DNA from: Paenibacillus glycanilyticus
Lineage (GTDB): Bacteria > Bacillota > Bacilli > Paenibacillales > Paenibacillaceae
NCBI RefSeq assembly: GCF_023715145.1
Contig: NZ_JAMBNP010000004.1
Span: 310,001-374,000, forward strand
DNA length: 64,000 bases
Direction of reading: 5' to 3'
A program made the position numbers and the translations under genes. The notes beneath the pieces are model-generated. The model worked only from the letters and a program-made list of their open reading frames with translations. It was not told the origin of the DNA and did no database searches. This document shows positions 34,274 to 42,219 of this stretch, one piece after another (position 1 is the stretch's first letter; each line of letters starts with the position of its first letter).

Positions 34274-35097
34274 GGTTTGTTCACGCTCCGGACATAAGGA
34301 TTAGGTAGCTGCTGCAAAAAAGCAACGGCCTCCTCCAAGGTTGCTACAGGGACAATTTGGAGTTTCAAATTCAGTTCTTCAGCGGTCTGTTCCGCCTCTT
34401 CCTCGTTGCTGATTCCCAGATAGACGAACGTCTCCTTATCCTTTGGGACGAAGAAAATATCCGCACCCGCTGTCTCAGCCGTACGGAGCTTATCGCGAAT
34501 GGCGCCTACGGAGCCGACCGTATGATCCTCGTTAAGCGTTCCCGTACCTGCAATAATGAGCTGTTCATCTTTGGAATAATCCTTCTTCAGCGCTTCCTCC
34601 ACCAGCCCGATCCCAAGCATAAGACCGATGGAATCCCCATAATATTCCGAAGTTTCTTCGATTAATTGCAGAAGCCGTTCATCCCGCTGATCTTGCGTCG
34701 TTGGGGCGGACGTCAAATCTGTGGCGGAATCAATAGCATGGTAAATCGTCTCATTGCGCATGTCTTCCTCAACGCCCAGCATTGCGCTGAAATCGTCTTT
34801 GGCCGTGGAATTGACTTTGGTGAATTCGGCTTCCGGATCAAGAAGACCAACTGAATATTTCTCGTAGAGATTACGCGTAATGCCCTCCTGAACATATACG
34901 AAGTTAACGCTGCCACCTACATCAATCTCATGCACCGGAACGATCTCGCCCTGGGTCGTAAAGCTATAGTACCGGGGCCAATAAGCAAAGACGGCGACGG
35001 AAAAAGGAATGAGAAGCAACAGCGCCACAATAATCCAGTGGCGGTATGACTTTCGACTGCCCTTGTTGGGCATTAGGGGAGTTTCACTCAACTTCAT
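34270..35097 (-). CDS. Membrane-anchored Lon-like (S16) serine protease
   Basis: 275 residues from the ATG at 35097 (AGGATGG upstream; another ATG two codons earlier). One membrane helix at about 21-40 places the rest outside the cell. The S16 domain shows the catalytic Ser156 in YYGDSIGLML and Lys203 in VGAIRDKLRTAE, with the family hallmark IAGTGTLNEDHTVGSVGAI and GADIFFVPK. This is the YlbL/SdrC layout without an obvious PDZ domain. The Ser-Lys spacing of 47 residues fits Lon. Co-encoded with a DUF4328-like membrane protein. Natural substrate unknown. Confidence 0.82.
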   Translation of the reverse strand: MKLSETPLMPNKGSRKSYRHWIIVALLLLIPFSVAVFAYWPRYYSFTTQGEIVPVHEIDVGGSVNFVYVQEGITRNLYEKYSVGLLDPEAEFTKVNSTAKDDFSAMLGVEEDMRNETIYHAIDSATDLTSAPTTQDQRDERLLQLIEETSEYYGDSIGLMLGIGLVEEALKKDYSKDEQLIIAGTGTLNEDHTVGSVGAIRDKLRTAETAGADIFFVPKDKETFVYLGISNEEEAEQTAEELNLKLQIVPVATLEEAVAFLQQLPNPYVRSVNKP

Positions 35098-35162
35098 AAC
35101 CATCCTATATGCAGAATTCGAATGACACTTATGGGCTCTTCCAGTTTAACTATTATTTATAA

Positions 35163-35900
35163 TTAAGTCTCATCGTCCAGTAAGGTGAGGTAAGCGATCT
35201 CCGCCTCAGTAAATCGCACCTTGTCCGCCTTTAATGAATCCTCAAGCTGATCAAGGCGATGCAGATGAAGCAGCTCCTCGTCCATCACAACCAACGTACG
35301 ATCTTCCATTGCTGAGGGATCGACCGAAGCCAGACTCCACATCGGCTGGTTCGCGCTGAACGATTGCAATCCATGAGATTCGGCATAGAGCTGCGCCTCT
35401 TGAATCCTGTTCGCAGTCCAGTTGGAACAACCAAAATAGCGAATCTTCCCCTCTTTAACAAGGTTATTCAAGGTATCCAGGATCTCACCCGCATGCCGGT
35501 TTCTATCGTCGCGATGCAGCCAGTACAAATCAATCGTATCCACCTGCAGTCTCCTTAGGCTTCCGTCAACGTCCTCCGTAATTTCCTCACGGGACATGCG
35601 AGAGATCTCCATTGTCGGCAATCGAGGATGCGCTCCTTTAGTCGTCACAATCAAGTTATTGCGATTACCTCTGGATTTCATCCAGTTTCCAATCGTGCAT
35701 TCGCTGATGCTTTGCGTGCCTGGCAGCCAATTCGCATAGACCTCTGCTGTATCAATCATATTGCCGCCGCTTGCGACATAAGCGTCCATAAGCGCAAAAG
35801 ATTCCTCTTCATCTAACGAGCTGCCTAACGGAACACCGCCTAATGCGAGTTGTGAGCTCGTGAGATCGGTTCCTGCAATCTATATCCGTTCCATACGCAT
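35163..35900 (-). pseudogene. Aldo/keto reductase with early TAG and internal deletion
   Basis: An ATG at 35900 has GGAGGAGCGG directly upstream, and the frame reads MRMERI, a TAG stop (35882-35880), then IAGTDLTSSQLALGG and onward through GGNMIDTAEVYANW, YWLHRDDRN and IRYFGCSNW. Those segments are normal aldo/keto reductase sequence. Near the C-terminus VVMDEE is joined to QLEDSLKADKVRFTEAE; in intact relatives about 70-80 residues of barrel lie between these parts. Two independent lesions make a working enzyme unlikely. A shorter product could start at an internal ATG (35789), but it would lack the first strand and the deleted section. Confidence 0.85.
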
Positions 35901-35914
35901 CCGCTCCTCCTTGT

Positions 35915-36505
35915 TCAATCTATTTTATTGATCCCATCCGCTTTCCCCTGGGCAGGATAAGAGAGATTAATCATACCGCCGGCGACGGTTGCCTTTACAT
36001 GGTCGCCTATCGCAACCGCATCGTAATTAGCTTTTTCTACTGTAAACCAAATGGCATCTGGCTGAGCGGATTTCAGAATTTTGCTGAGCGACAATTCGAA
36101 ATCTACTTTATCACGTACAATTAAAACCCTGCTATCCTCTTTCGCAACTACATAGCCCTCCTCGTAATTCCAAGGGTTTACCGTTTTGCTGTACCCGACC
36201 GGCTTGTTCGTATCACCATCAACAAATACAAGTATAGGTCCTGAGATTCGATCTTTATCGGATTCAAAAGATACTTTATACAAATTCGCTGTTTCCGTCC
36301 TTTTGCCCCCGCCTTTTGGAATAGGCATTTCGTTCACATTCGTTGCTTCAACAACAGCCTCTTTCCAATTGGCTTGAACTTCCTTTTTGTCATCAGCGGA
36401 TAGGCTCTTCCATGCCGATTCGCGTATAACCTCCGCATTGTCCGCCTTCGAACAACCAGAGCTGACAAAAAGCAAGAGGGCTAATACGATTACGGTCTTA
36501 TACAA
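35915..36505 (-). CDS. Lipoprotein with DUF3221-like C-terminal domain
   Basis: 196 residues. Lipobox FVSSGC gives a lipidated Cys18. The C-terminal third (EEGYVVAKEDSRVLIVRD, AIWFTVEKANY, GDHVKATVAGG and LSYPAQGKA) matches DUF3221 as in YobA-type Bacillus lipoproteins, a small beta-barrel of the OB kind. The middle region is unassigned. Located outside the membrane; role unknown. GGAGGGATC lies upstream of the ATG at 36505. Confidence 0.8.
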   Translation of the reverse strand: MYKTVIVLALLLFVSSGCSKADNAEVIRESAWKSLSADDKKEVQANWKEAVVEATNVNEMPIPKGGGKRTETANLYKVSFESDKDRISGPILVFVDGDTNKPVGYSKTVNPWNYEEGYVVAKEDSRVLIVRDKVDFELSLSKILKSAQPDAIWFTVEKANYDAVAIGDHVKATVAGGMINLSYPAQGKADGINKID

Positions 36506-36616
36506 TCCGATCCCTCCTGGATTTGAACCATTTCGATATCTTACGCGTTAGCTAGTTTAGAAGTGTCAGAACATCTTTCGTATTCGCCATTGTCACCTCC
36601 TCCTGGATCTGATCAT

Positions 36617-37117
36617 TTATAGCCTGATCTTTAATTGCTGGCATAAGGACATAAAGCTCTCATCCGCCGATTGATTTGCGGTATCAATGACGATGTGATC
36701 TCTGTCCCAGACCTCGTATTGTCGATTCCTGACCTGCTCCCAAGTCGGCAGGACGAAATTCGGGATATCTGCTTCACGCCTTTCGACTCGATGCCTATGT
36801 TCGCGTTCGTCAGAGCACACCACTTCAATTTCTACAAAAGGAGCTCCTAGAGATACCGCCATGTCACGCCAGGCTTGACGAGTTATTTGTATGGGATTCA
36901 CCGTATCTGCGATTACGTCAAGACCCAGCCGGAGATTTTGTGAAGCTATGGCATAACAGATGTTGTAACCCTCAGGTCCGTCAACGCTCGATCCAGCATC
37001 CCGCATGGCCTGCTCCACGACATCGACCCGGAGATAGGCAGCCTTTATTTCTCTAGCCAAAGCCGATGACAGCGAGGTCTTCCCCGTGCCCGGCAGCCCT
37101 CCGAATATATAAAGCAT
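36617..37117 (-). CDS. P-loop small-molecule kinase
   Basis: 166 residues from the ATG at 37117; a TTG six codons earlier is possible. Walker A GGLPGTGKTSLS at residues 4-15, then a DVVEQAMRDAG segment, IADTVNPIQITR as the substrate loop and an Arg-rich lid (HRHRVERRE). Size and motifs fit the chloramphenicol phosphotransferase / gluconate kinase-like group of AAA kinases. Monocistronic. Substrate unknown. Confidence 0.8.
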   Translation of the reverse strand: MLYIFGGLPGTGKTSLSSALAREIKAAYLRVDVVEQAMRDAGSSVDGPEGYNICYAIASQNLRLGLDVIADTVNPIQITRQAWRDMAVSLGAPFVEIEVVCSDEREHRHRVERREADIPNFVLPTWEQVRNRQYEVWDRDHIVIDTANQSADESFMSLCQQLKIRL

Positions 37118-37477
37118 GTGACTCAACCCCTTCAAATATAGTTCCTAGCTCCTTGTTCGCTTGAGATTCTTAGCCGATTACACGCTGCAATTTAACGGAA
37201 TTCCGTTTCTTCCGAAAAAGATTTTGCGTTATGTAGTACCCTATAAGTATATCAATTGAATTTAAGATGACGTCATCAATATCTACTGCTCGCATTCCCA
37301 GATCAACGAAATACATGAGCAACTGAACATATTAGGTCTGGGTATGAGCCAGATTAGATATCAAAAACCAATCTCATCAAAATAGAACCTCTTTCTTCCT
37401 GATACTTCCAATGGTTAGACGTTTATTCAGCATATATGTTGCGTAATAGTTACCTCAACTACTATGAAACAAAATGA
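37118..37477. other. Gene-free interval with one palindrome
   Basis: Upstream region of the P-loop kinase gene. Contains a perfect 14-base palindrome, AACGGAATTCCGTT at 37194-37207, about 80 bases before the start codon, which may be an operator. Otherwise AT-rich with no gene seen. Confidence 0.45.
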
Positions 37478-37495
37478 ACCGCACACCAGTGCGGT
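37478..37495 (-). terminator. Terminator of the small membrane peptide gene
   Basis: Seven-pair stem ACCGCAC/GTGCGGT with ACCA loop, six bases past the stop at 37502; minus-strand tail TCATTTTGTTT. Confidence 0.65.
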
Positions 37496-37501
37496 CCATT
37501 T

Positions 37502-37606
37502 CTATTTCTTTAATAGCTTTATGATTCTGACTAATCCCCATATTAGTAAAACAATAAAAACCAAGACCAACAATTGCATAATAAGATTTGACCAGACGAT
37601 GTCCAA
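37502..37606 (-). CDS. Small single-helix membrane peptide (34 residues)
   Basis: TTG start at 37606 with GGAGG nine bases upstream. One strongly hydrophobic helix (NLIMQLLVLVFIVLLIWG) followed by a basic tail (RIIKLLKK). The perfect ribosome site and a terminator right after the stop support expression. The layout of one helix plus Lys-rich end is like type I toxins or phage-like small membrane peptides of Bacilli, but I found no antisense RNA promoter by eye. Confidence 0.6.
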   Translation of the reverse strand: MDIVWSNLIMQLLVLVFIVLLIWGLVRIIKLLKK

Positions 37607-37735
37607 AATTCATTACCTCCGTTTCGTTACATGTCTACTTTTACTATGAAATGAAAGCAGGTACAAGTGACCAACTTCCCATTTATAACCGGTTTCTTTG
37701 CATAAATGTTTACCGTATAGGGGAAAGCGTTAATT

Positions 37736-37920
37736 CTAATCATGAGAAAGGATGTTGATAAGCTTGCCAAAAGGATCCCGGACGTAGAATCGTCGAACGC
37801 CCCAAGGCTCATCCGCTGGCCCATATTCAATCGGGAATCCTGCTCTCTTAATGCTTCCCAAAGTAGCATCGAGATCATTGACTTCAATTGATAGATCAGG
37901 CGTAGGCGTACAGTCAAAAT
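37736..37920 (-). pseudogene. VOC (glyoxalase-like) protein, C-terminal fragment
   Basis: About 55 residues of a vicinal-oxygen-chelate domain: PDLSIEVNDLDATLGSIKRA, GFPIEYGPADEPWGVRRF and YVRDPFGKLINIL, the last with the usual RDPFGN-like turn. The N-terminal half and start codon are missing; upstream on this strand the frame runs antisense into the DUF1036 gene. It is a remnant, truncated by a deletion or rearrangement near 37920-37960. Confidence 0.72.
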
Positions 37921-38001
37921 CTTTTATTGATGTCCATTTCCTTTTTCTATTAACTGCATACTTTATGTACTGTAATTCTATTAATGATAGGAGGCCAATA
38001 A

Positions 38002-38335
38002 ATGGGACTTCGTTTTCGTAATAATACCAATTTAACCGTGAATATTGCCTTCGCATATTACACAACAAGCTGTAATGATGGCAATGGTATCCCCTTAATA
38101 CTTTGGCCCAGTTGGTATGAAGTTGTAGGTTGATACCAAATTAATCCAGGTCAAACGGTAGGGGTATTGATTGGGGCAGTCAACAATCGAGAGATCTACT
38201 ACTATGCTGAATCTGCAGGCAGGAGTCTTATATGGTCAGGCGTTAACTATCTTACTCTACCGCAAACCGCTTTCAGACTTTGTGGCGGGGCAGGTTGCTG
38301 TGCTGCTCCGCTTTGCAGAAGAAAAACAAAAAAGC
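38002..38335 (+). pseudogene. DUF1036-like protein with in-frame TGA
   Basis: ATG at 38002 with ATAGGAGG seven bases upstream. The frame reads MGLRFRNNTNLTVNIAFAYY and WPSWYEVVG, meets TGA at 38131-38133, then continues in phase with YQINPGQTVGVLIGAVNN, IYYYAESAGRSLIWSG and TLPQTAFRLC. DUF1036 members carry GW-x-x-x-PG at this point, so TGA most simply replaces TGG. A clean ribosome site and an otherwise intact frame indicate a recent loss. The C-terminal end is not certain; I place it where similarity fades. Confidence 0.75.
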
Positions 38336-38371
38336 TTGATTTCTCAAGCTTCGTTATCGCTGCTATGCGCA

Positions 38372-38983
38372 TCACTGGAGACCCTTTATTAGACTATCAA
38401 CGAATTTCTCGCTTGCTCTCCCAATGTCGTAGTCGGAGTCTGAAAGACACCAGGTAATGAAGGCTCCCGTCAGAAAAGAATATACATAGTTCACGATCTC
38501 TTCTACGGATAAGTCATTTCTGAATAACGACCGGGATCTCCCCTCTTCAATGGCTTCGAATAACAGCTCCTGCTCGATGCAATCCGAGAAAAAAGAAGGT
38601 TCTGTTGATTTCTGCGACAAGTTGATTACGAACGTGAGCTTTGTCAGCTCTGCGCCAACGATTAGCGGAAAACCCAAAGCAACCATCATAAAAGTTTTAA
38701 GTTTAATTACTGGAGAATCATCTAGATTCTCACGCATATACTTCCCAAAATGCTCGTCCATGTACTCAGACATATCGTCTCGGTACAGCTTCCTAACGAT
38801 GTCCTCTTTGGATTTATTGTAAATATAAAATGTTCCTTTAGATATTTCGCACTTTTCACAAATTTCGTCAACCGTAACGTTGTTATACCCCTCGGCCAGG
38901 ATGAGCTCCTTCGCAACGGCGAATATCTTTTTCTTCGTGGCTTTCCCCTTTAGGTGCCGGCTTGTTTCTTTTTTTTCCTTCAT
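38372..38983 (-). CDS. TetR/AcrR-family regulator
   Basis: 203 residues from the ATG at 38983, preceded by GGGAGACTAGGG. The HTH is TVDEICEKCEISKGTFYIYNK at about 30-50. Ligand domain is all-helical and undetermined. The adjacent inverted repeat at 39022-39041 could be its own operator. The convergent neighbour is the broken DUF1036 gene, so its regulated partner is not obvious. Confidence 0.88.
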   Translation of the reverse strand: MKEKKETSRHLKGKATKKKIFAVAKELILAEGYNNVTVDEICEKCEISKGTFYIYNKSKEDIVRKLYRDDMSEYMDEHFGKYMRENLDDSPVIKLKTFMMVALGFPLIVGAELTKLTFVINLSQKSTEPSFFSDCIEQELLFEAIEEGRSRSLFRNDLSVEEIVNYVYSFLTGAFITWCLSDSDYDIGRASEKFVDSLIKGLQ

Positions 38984-39021
38984 CCCTAGTCTCCCTCCAC
39001 AGGTAGAACTATAACGCATGT

Positions 39022-39041
39022 GTTTTTGGTTAGTCAAAAAC
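39022..39041. promoter_or_regulatory. Inverted repeat, possible TetR operator
   Basis: Arms GTTTTTG and CAAAAAC with a six-base spacer, 39 bases ahead of the TetR start; contains TTGACTAAC on the minus strand, a form common in TetR-family sites that overlap a -35. Confidence 0.45.
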
Positions 39042-39056
39042 TCGCCTTTCAGCTAA

Positions 39057-39737
39057 TCATTTGCGTTTCCCAAAGAAAAGCTGGCTGACACGTTTAGAGA
39101 AATCTTCGATTCCAAAGCTAGCCGTATCAATCCGGTTATACCAATTCGTGATCGTTTCCAAAATCCATAATGGCACCTTTACTTCGCTAATAAGCGGATA
39201 AAAATGCTTGTACGTCCATACCAAGTGTTCCCAGCGGCTGTCGTTTCCTTCCTTGATATATTCGGACACGTCAAGGACTTTTCCCCGCCCCTCTTGCAAT
39301 AGAACGTTTTTCAAATGAATATCCCTTGGGTTCAGTCCCCGGCTACGGATAAACTCGCGGGCATTCTCAACGTCTTGTATCACTTGCTCGTTAACGCGAA
39401 CACCTTGCAGAAGACAATCATATAAAGTAATTCCTTGTTCGAAACTTAAGACCAAATAGTTATCTCCGGTTCCGTAACATTCAGGGAAATACGGCGATCC
39501 CGATAAACGTTTGTATATATCAAATTCCACTTCCTTTTTCTCTAATGCCTGAGCGGAATACACTTTATAGGCGTAATTGGGGGTGTCGGGGTAATAAAAT
39601 ACCGCAGCGTCCGTTCCTATGCCGATGCAGCGTAAATCCTCTGCATAACCAATGACGGAAACAGGCTTATTGTTCTCGTGTCCAATGACCTCAACATTCT
39701 TTAGAGCTTCCTCAACTTGTTTCCAATCTGCAATCAT
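39057..39737 (-). CDS. YrzF-like protein kinase
   Basis: 226 residues from the ATG at 39737 (AAGGAG nine bases upstream; another ATG at 39743). Kinase-like fold: IGIGTDAAVFYY as glycine loop, AYKVYS with the ATP-binding Lys, and RDIHLKNVLL with the catalytic Asp and Asn, then VLDVSEYIK as the metal-binding DVS in place of DFG. Matches the compact YrzF/RIO-type kinases of Bacilli, lacking a C-terminal sensor. Cytoplasmic; substrate unknown. Confidence 0.82.
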   Translation of the reverse strand: MIADWKQVEEALKNVEVIGHENNKPVSVIGYAEDLRCIGIGTDAAVFYYPDTPNYAYKVYSAQALEKKEVEFDIYKRLSGSPYFPECYGTGDNYLVLSFEQGITLYDCLLQGVRVNEQVIQDVENAREFIRSRGLNPRDIHLKNVLLQEGRGKVLDVSEYIKEGNDSRWEHLVWTYKHFYPLISEVKVPLWILETITNWYNRIDTASFGIEDFSKRVSQLFFGKRK

Positions 39738-39869
39738 GGACATCTGCTCCTTCTTGTTTGGGATGATTTACGTCGAAGGGGTCGTTTTCTATCTCACGCT
39801 CTCACCTGACTACTTCTAGTATCTACGTTTACCAATGATAACTGTTGCAACTATCCTGCCCTTAACTTT

Positions 39870-39912
39870 AACAAATAAGGCAGCTGATCTTGGATCAGCT
39901 GCCTTATTTGTT
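39870..39912. repeat. Orphan 20-base-pair perfect inverted repeat
   Basis: A 20-pair stem with a TTG loop (39870-39889 with 39893-39912). It sits between the divergent YrzF-like and small membrane protein genes, so it follows no gene on either strand. No proper T-run. It could be a leftover terminator or an RNA element. Confidence 0.5.
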
Positions 39913-39996
39913 GTTCTAAACGGTTTGATTCAATGTCCAGCCGTCCGGGTATTGAAAGGATAAGAATTACAAAATAAATCGAGGACGGTGATCCGA

Positions 39997-40152
39997 ATGT
40001 CCGTTCATCAGGAAAACTACGAAGAACGCCATATCGAGAAAAGACAAGAACCAAGCCGTGTGGCATCTACATTTATCAAATACCTTGCTTATGTAATTAT
40101 TACGTTTGGCGTGCTGTATTTCGTGGCGAAATACATCCTTCCAATATTCTAA
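39997..40152 (+). CDS. Small single-helix membrane protein (51 residues)
   Basis: ATG at 39997 with GGTGAT four bases and GAGG twelve bases upstream. A charged N-terminus (ENYEERHIEKRQEPSR) precedes one membrane helix (about 31-50, YLAYVIITFGVLYFVAKYIL). Length and layout are like conserved small membrane proteins of Paenibacillus. A terminator-like hairpin lies at 40272-40299. Role unknown. Confidence 0.65.
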   Translation: MSVHQENYEERHIEKRQEPSRVASTFIKYLAYVIITFGVLYFVAKYILPIF

Positions 40153-40271
40153 ACGAGGTTCTGAACGATCATCATTCGTGTGATAGGAATCATTCCATAA
40201 TACTATTCTTCGTTATGGAATAAATGCCTGCGTGATTTCTCAGTTTGAGTCTCGGGACACACAACGAATAG

Positions 40272-40299
40272 AAAAGCGGTTCCAGGCGGGACCGCTTTT
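40272..40299 (+). terminator. Hairpin downstream of the small membrane protein gene
   Basis: Twelve-pair stem (one G-T pair) with AGGC loop: AAAAGCGGTTCC with GGGACCGCTTTT. Usable in both directions. Confidence 0.6.
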
Positions 40300-40368
40300 C
40301 CTATCTATGTTCTCTAAGTAATTAAGGATTTTAATAAAAAATAATAAGACCAAGCCTACGTATAATAC

Positions 40369-41130
40369 TTAAATCGTTGGCATGACATTGCCGCCGTTAA
40401 CCGGTATATACGCTCCCGTAATGAAGCTCGCCAAGTCCGAAGCCAGGAAAGCAACCGCGTTTGCGATCTCCTGATCGGTGCCGCGTCTCTTAAGCGGCAC
40501 GCGGCTAATATAATCGGCGCTTTCATCCATGCCGTTCGTGCGTTCGCGTTCGCTGATCGTCCAGCCCGGAGCGATCTGGTTGACCGTAATTTGATGCTCG
40601 CCGACTTCCTTCGCCAGAATGCGATAGATGCCGTCCATGCCCCTTTTCCCCGCCACATAAGCCGACTGCGTCGGGAAGTTCTGCATGGAGCACTCCGTGT
40701 TGATGCCGATGAAGCGTCCGCCTTTCTTCTCGATCATGGCCGGAATAAAGGCCTTCGCCAGATAAACGCTCTGCATGACGCAGGAATCGAATTGGCTTGC
40801 ATAGTCCTCTGCCGGCTGCTCCAGCACGGAAGTCCATTTGTACTGCACGACTGCATTCGCCACAACGATATCCACGTGACCCAAGCCAGCTTCTACTGCC
40901 TGCTTCAGCTCCGAGATGGATTCTTGATTGGTTACATCGGCTTTGACAGCAATAGCGCGCCTTCCGAGCGACTCGATCTCTCTTGTTAATTCAATTGCCT
41001 TTGCTTCATTACTATGGTAATGCAAAGCAATGTCGGCCCCGCTCTCCGCAAGCGTACGAGCAATGACTCGGCCAAGCTCTCCCGTTGCTCCGGTAACCAG
41101 GGCTACTTGTCCAGAAAAATCAATATTCAT
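40369..41130 (-). CDS. SDR family oxidoreductase (FabG-like)
   Basis: 253 residues. TGATGELGR nucleotide motif at 14-22, VANAV replacing the usual NNAG at about 90, and YVAGKRG as the YxxxK catalytic pair near 158. The substrate Ser is in NTECSM. C-terminal substrate loop and end PVNGGNV are typical. The departure from NNAG is unusual, but the active-site residues are kept. No operon partner; substrate unknown. Confidence 0.88.
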   Translation of the reverse strand: MNIDFSGQVALVTGATGELGRVIARTLAESGADIALHYHSNEAKAIELTREIESLGRRAIAVKADVTNQESISELKQAVEAGLGHVDIVVANAVVQYKWTSVLEQPAEDYASQFDSCVMQSVYLAKAFIPAMIEKKGGRFIGINTECSMQNFPTQSAYVAGKRGMDGIYRILAKEVGEHQITVNQIAPGWTISERERTNGMDESADYISRVPLKRRGTDQEIANAVAFLASDLASFITGAYIPVNGGNVMPTI

Positions 41131-41439
41131 GTCTTCGTTCTCCTTGTCCGTTAGGATTTAATGAGAAGATCAATTGCAAATATTCCTGTATCTTCAAGCT
41201 CTCTACGCTCCTTAACGCATGCTGCGTGCGAAGAGACTCGATATACAAAGAATAGTCGTCCTGGCTCATAAAATCAATCGGGAGTTGCTGAAGATTGCAT
41301 CTTACTTCTCCTGATCCATAATCTGATCTGGATAGCTTGGTGCAATAATAATACGGTTTAGTGCATAAGGACATTGATTAATTACGAGAATAACAATGAG
41401 CATACAATATCCTAGGAGAAAAGGAGCGTCGCTTCGTTC
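41131..41439. other. Interval between SDR and small rightward gene
   Basis: Contains a leftward open frame from an ATG at 41374 to 41120 (84 codons) that would overlap the SDR start by 11 bases. It has no ribosome site and no recognised family, so I do not call it. The rest is upstream sequence. Confidence 0.4.
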
Positions 41440-41619
41440 ATGTCAAATAAAAAGAACTACTACGCATTCGAGGATGCATCAGGTACTTCAATTGAATTTC
41501 AAGCCACCAGTCTACAGCAGGCCATGGTCATTAAGAAAAATAAAGCTCAAGAACTCGGGATTCCTAAAGAAGCTTTTGAGCTGGTGAGCATTCACAAAAA
41601 ACAAGGCCAGAGCGAATAA
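41440..41619 (+). CDS. Small conserved-looking protein (59 residues)
   Basis: ATG at 41440; AAGGAG lies 13 bases upstream, a little far. The product NYYAFEDASGTSIEFQATSL then QQAMVIKKNKAQELGIPKEA has a mixed strand/helix pattern with no membrane segment. A strong terminator at 41687 supports a real transcript. No family recognised. Confidence 0.6.
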   Translation: MSNKKNYYAFEDASGTSIEFQATSLQQAMVIKKNKAQELGIPKEAFELVSIHKKQGQSE

Positions 41620-41686
41620 CGAAACCTCCTCAAGACTAACTACTAACGCTCCTCCTTGTGCTTGCCATTGTTTTTAAAGCATAAAA

Positions 41687-41711
41687 GAGCTCCGGCACCG
41701 GAGCTTTTTTA
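41687..41711 (+). terminator. Terminator after the 59-residue gene
   Basis: GC-rich stem GCTCCG/CGGAGC with GCAC loop and TTTTTT tail. It may also serve the convergent HAD remnant, which has A-rich sequence on the other side. Confidence 0.75.
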
Positions 41712-41725
41712 TGTGTGTACTGCTG

Positions 41726-42213
41726 CTATCCGTTAATTACTTTTGCCAGATCCTCCAATGCGCCAATCGTATATTCGGGCTTAATCTCCTCCGAGATTGG
41801 TTCGGACCTTCGGTTATAAAAACAAAAGTCAATCTCAGCGTTCTTGGCTCCGTTTATGCGTAGCTTGAAACTGCTGAATCGTTTCCTCCGCTCCGGGCTC
41901 AAAATAACAGGTATTGCAAAAGTGATGCCAATAAGTCGCAGAAAGCTTCTCATAGGCGGAATCATTAAGGCTTATCGTATCGCGGAACGAATGAAACAGA
42001 ACCTCTTCAATGGATCGATGAGGGCCCACTTGATTGACAAAGTCAATCCAATGCCTGAAGTTATGCCCTAAGTAAGTGTTCCAAAACTTACTCCAGCTCG
42101 CTTCATCATCGAGATTCAGTTTATGCTCGCGTACAGTCCTCTTCATACATTTCGCTTAGCGAATAATCAAGCAGCGTGTTATCCAAATCAAATAGGATGG
42201 CTTTATATTTCAT
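41726..42213 (-). pseudogene. HAD phosphatase (YjjG-like), frameshifted with central deletion
   Basis: The ATG at 42213 starts MKYKAILFDLDNTLLDYSLS, with the HAD motif I nucleophile Asp. A few codons later the frame shifts: MKRTVREHKLNLDDEASW continues in another phase to YFEPGAEETIQQF, then a third phase gives INGAKNAEIDFCFYNRR and YTIGALEDLAKVING. Motif II and III, about 80 residues, are missing. Intact members are noncanonical pyrimidine nucleotidases. At least two frameshifts and one deletion make this a clear pseudogene. Confidence 0.85.
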
Positions 42214-42219
42214 AACCTA

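Noticed and set aside
39851-40066. Minus-strand open frame of 71 codons
   Set aside because: Reverse shadow of the small membrane protein gene at 39997 and of the long hairpin.
41120-41374. Leftward frame of 84 codons before the SDR gene
   Set aside because: No ribosome site, unclear composition and overlap with the SDR start; listed only as a remark on the interval.
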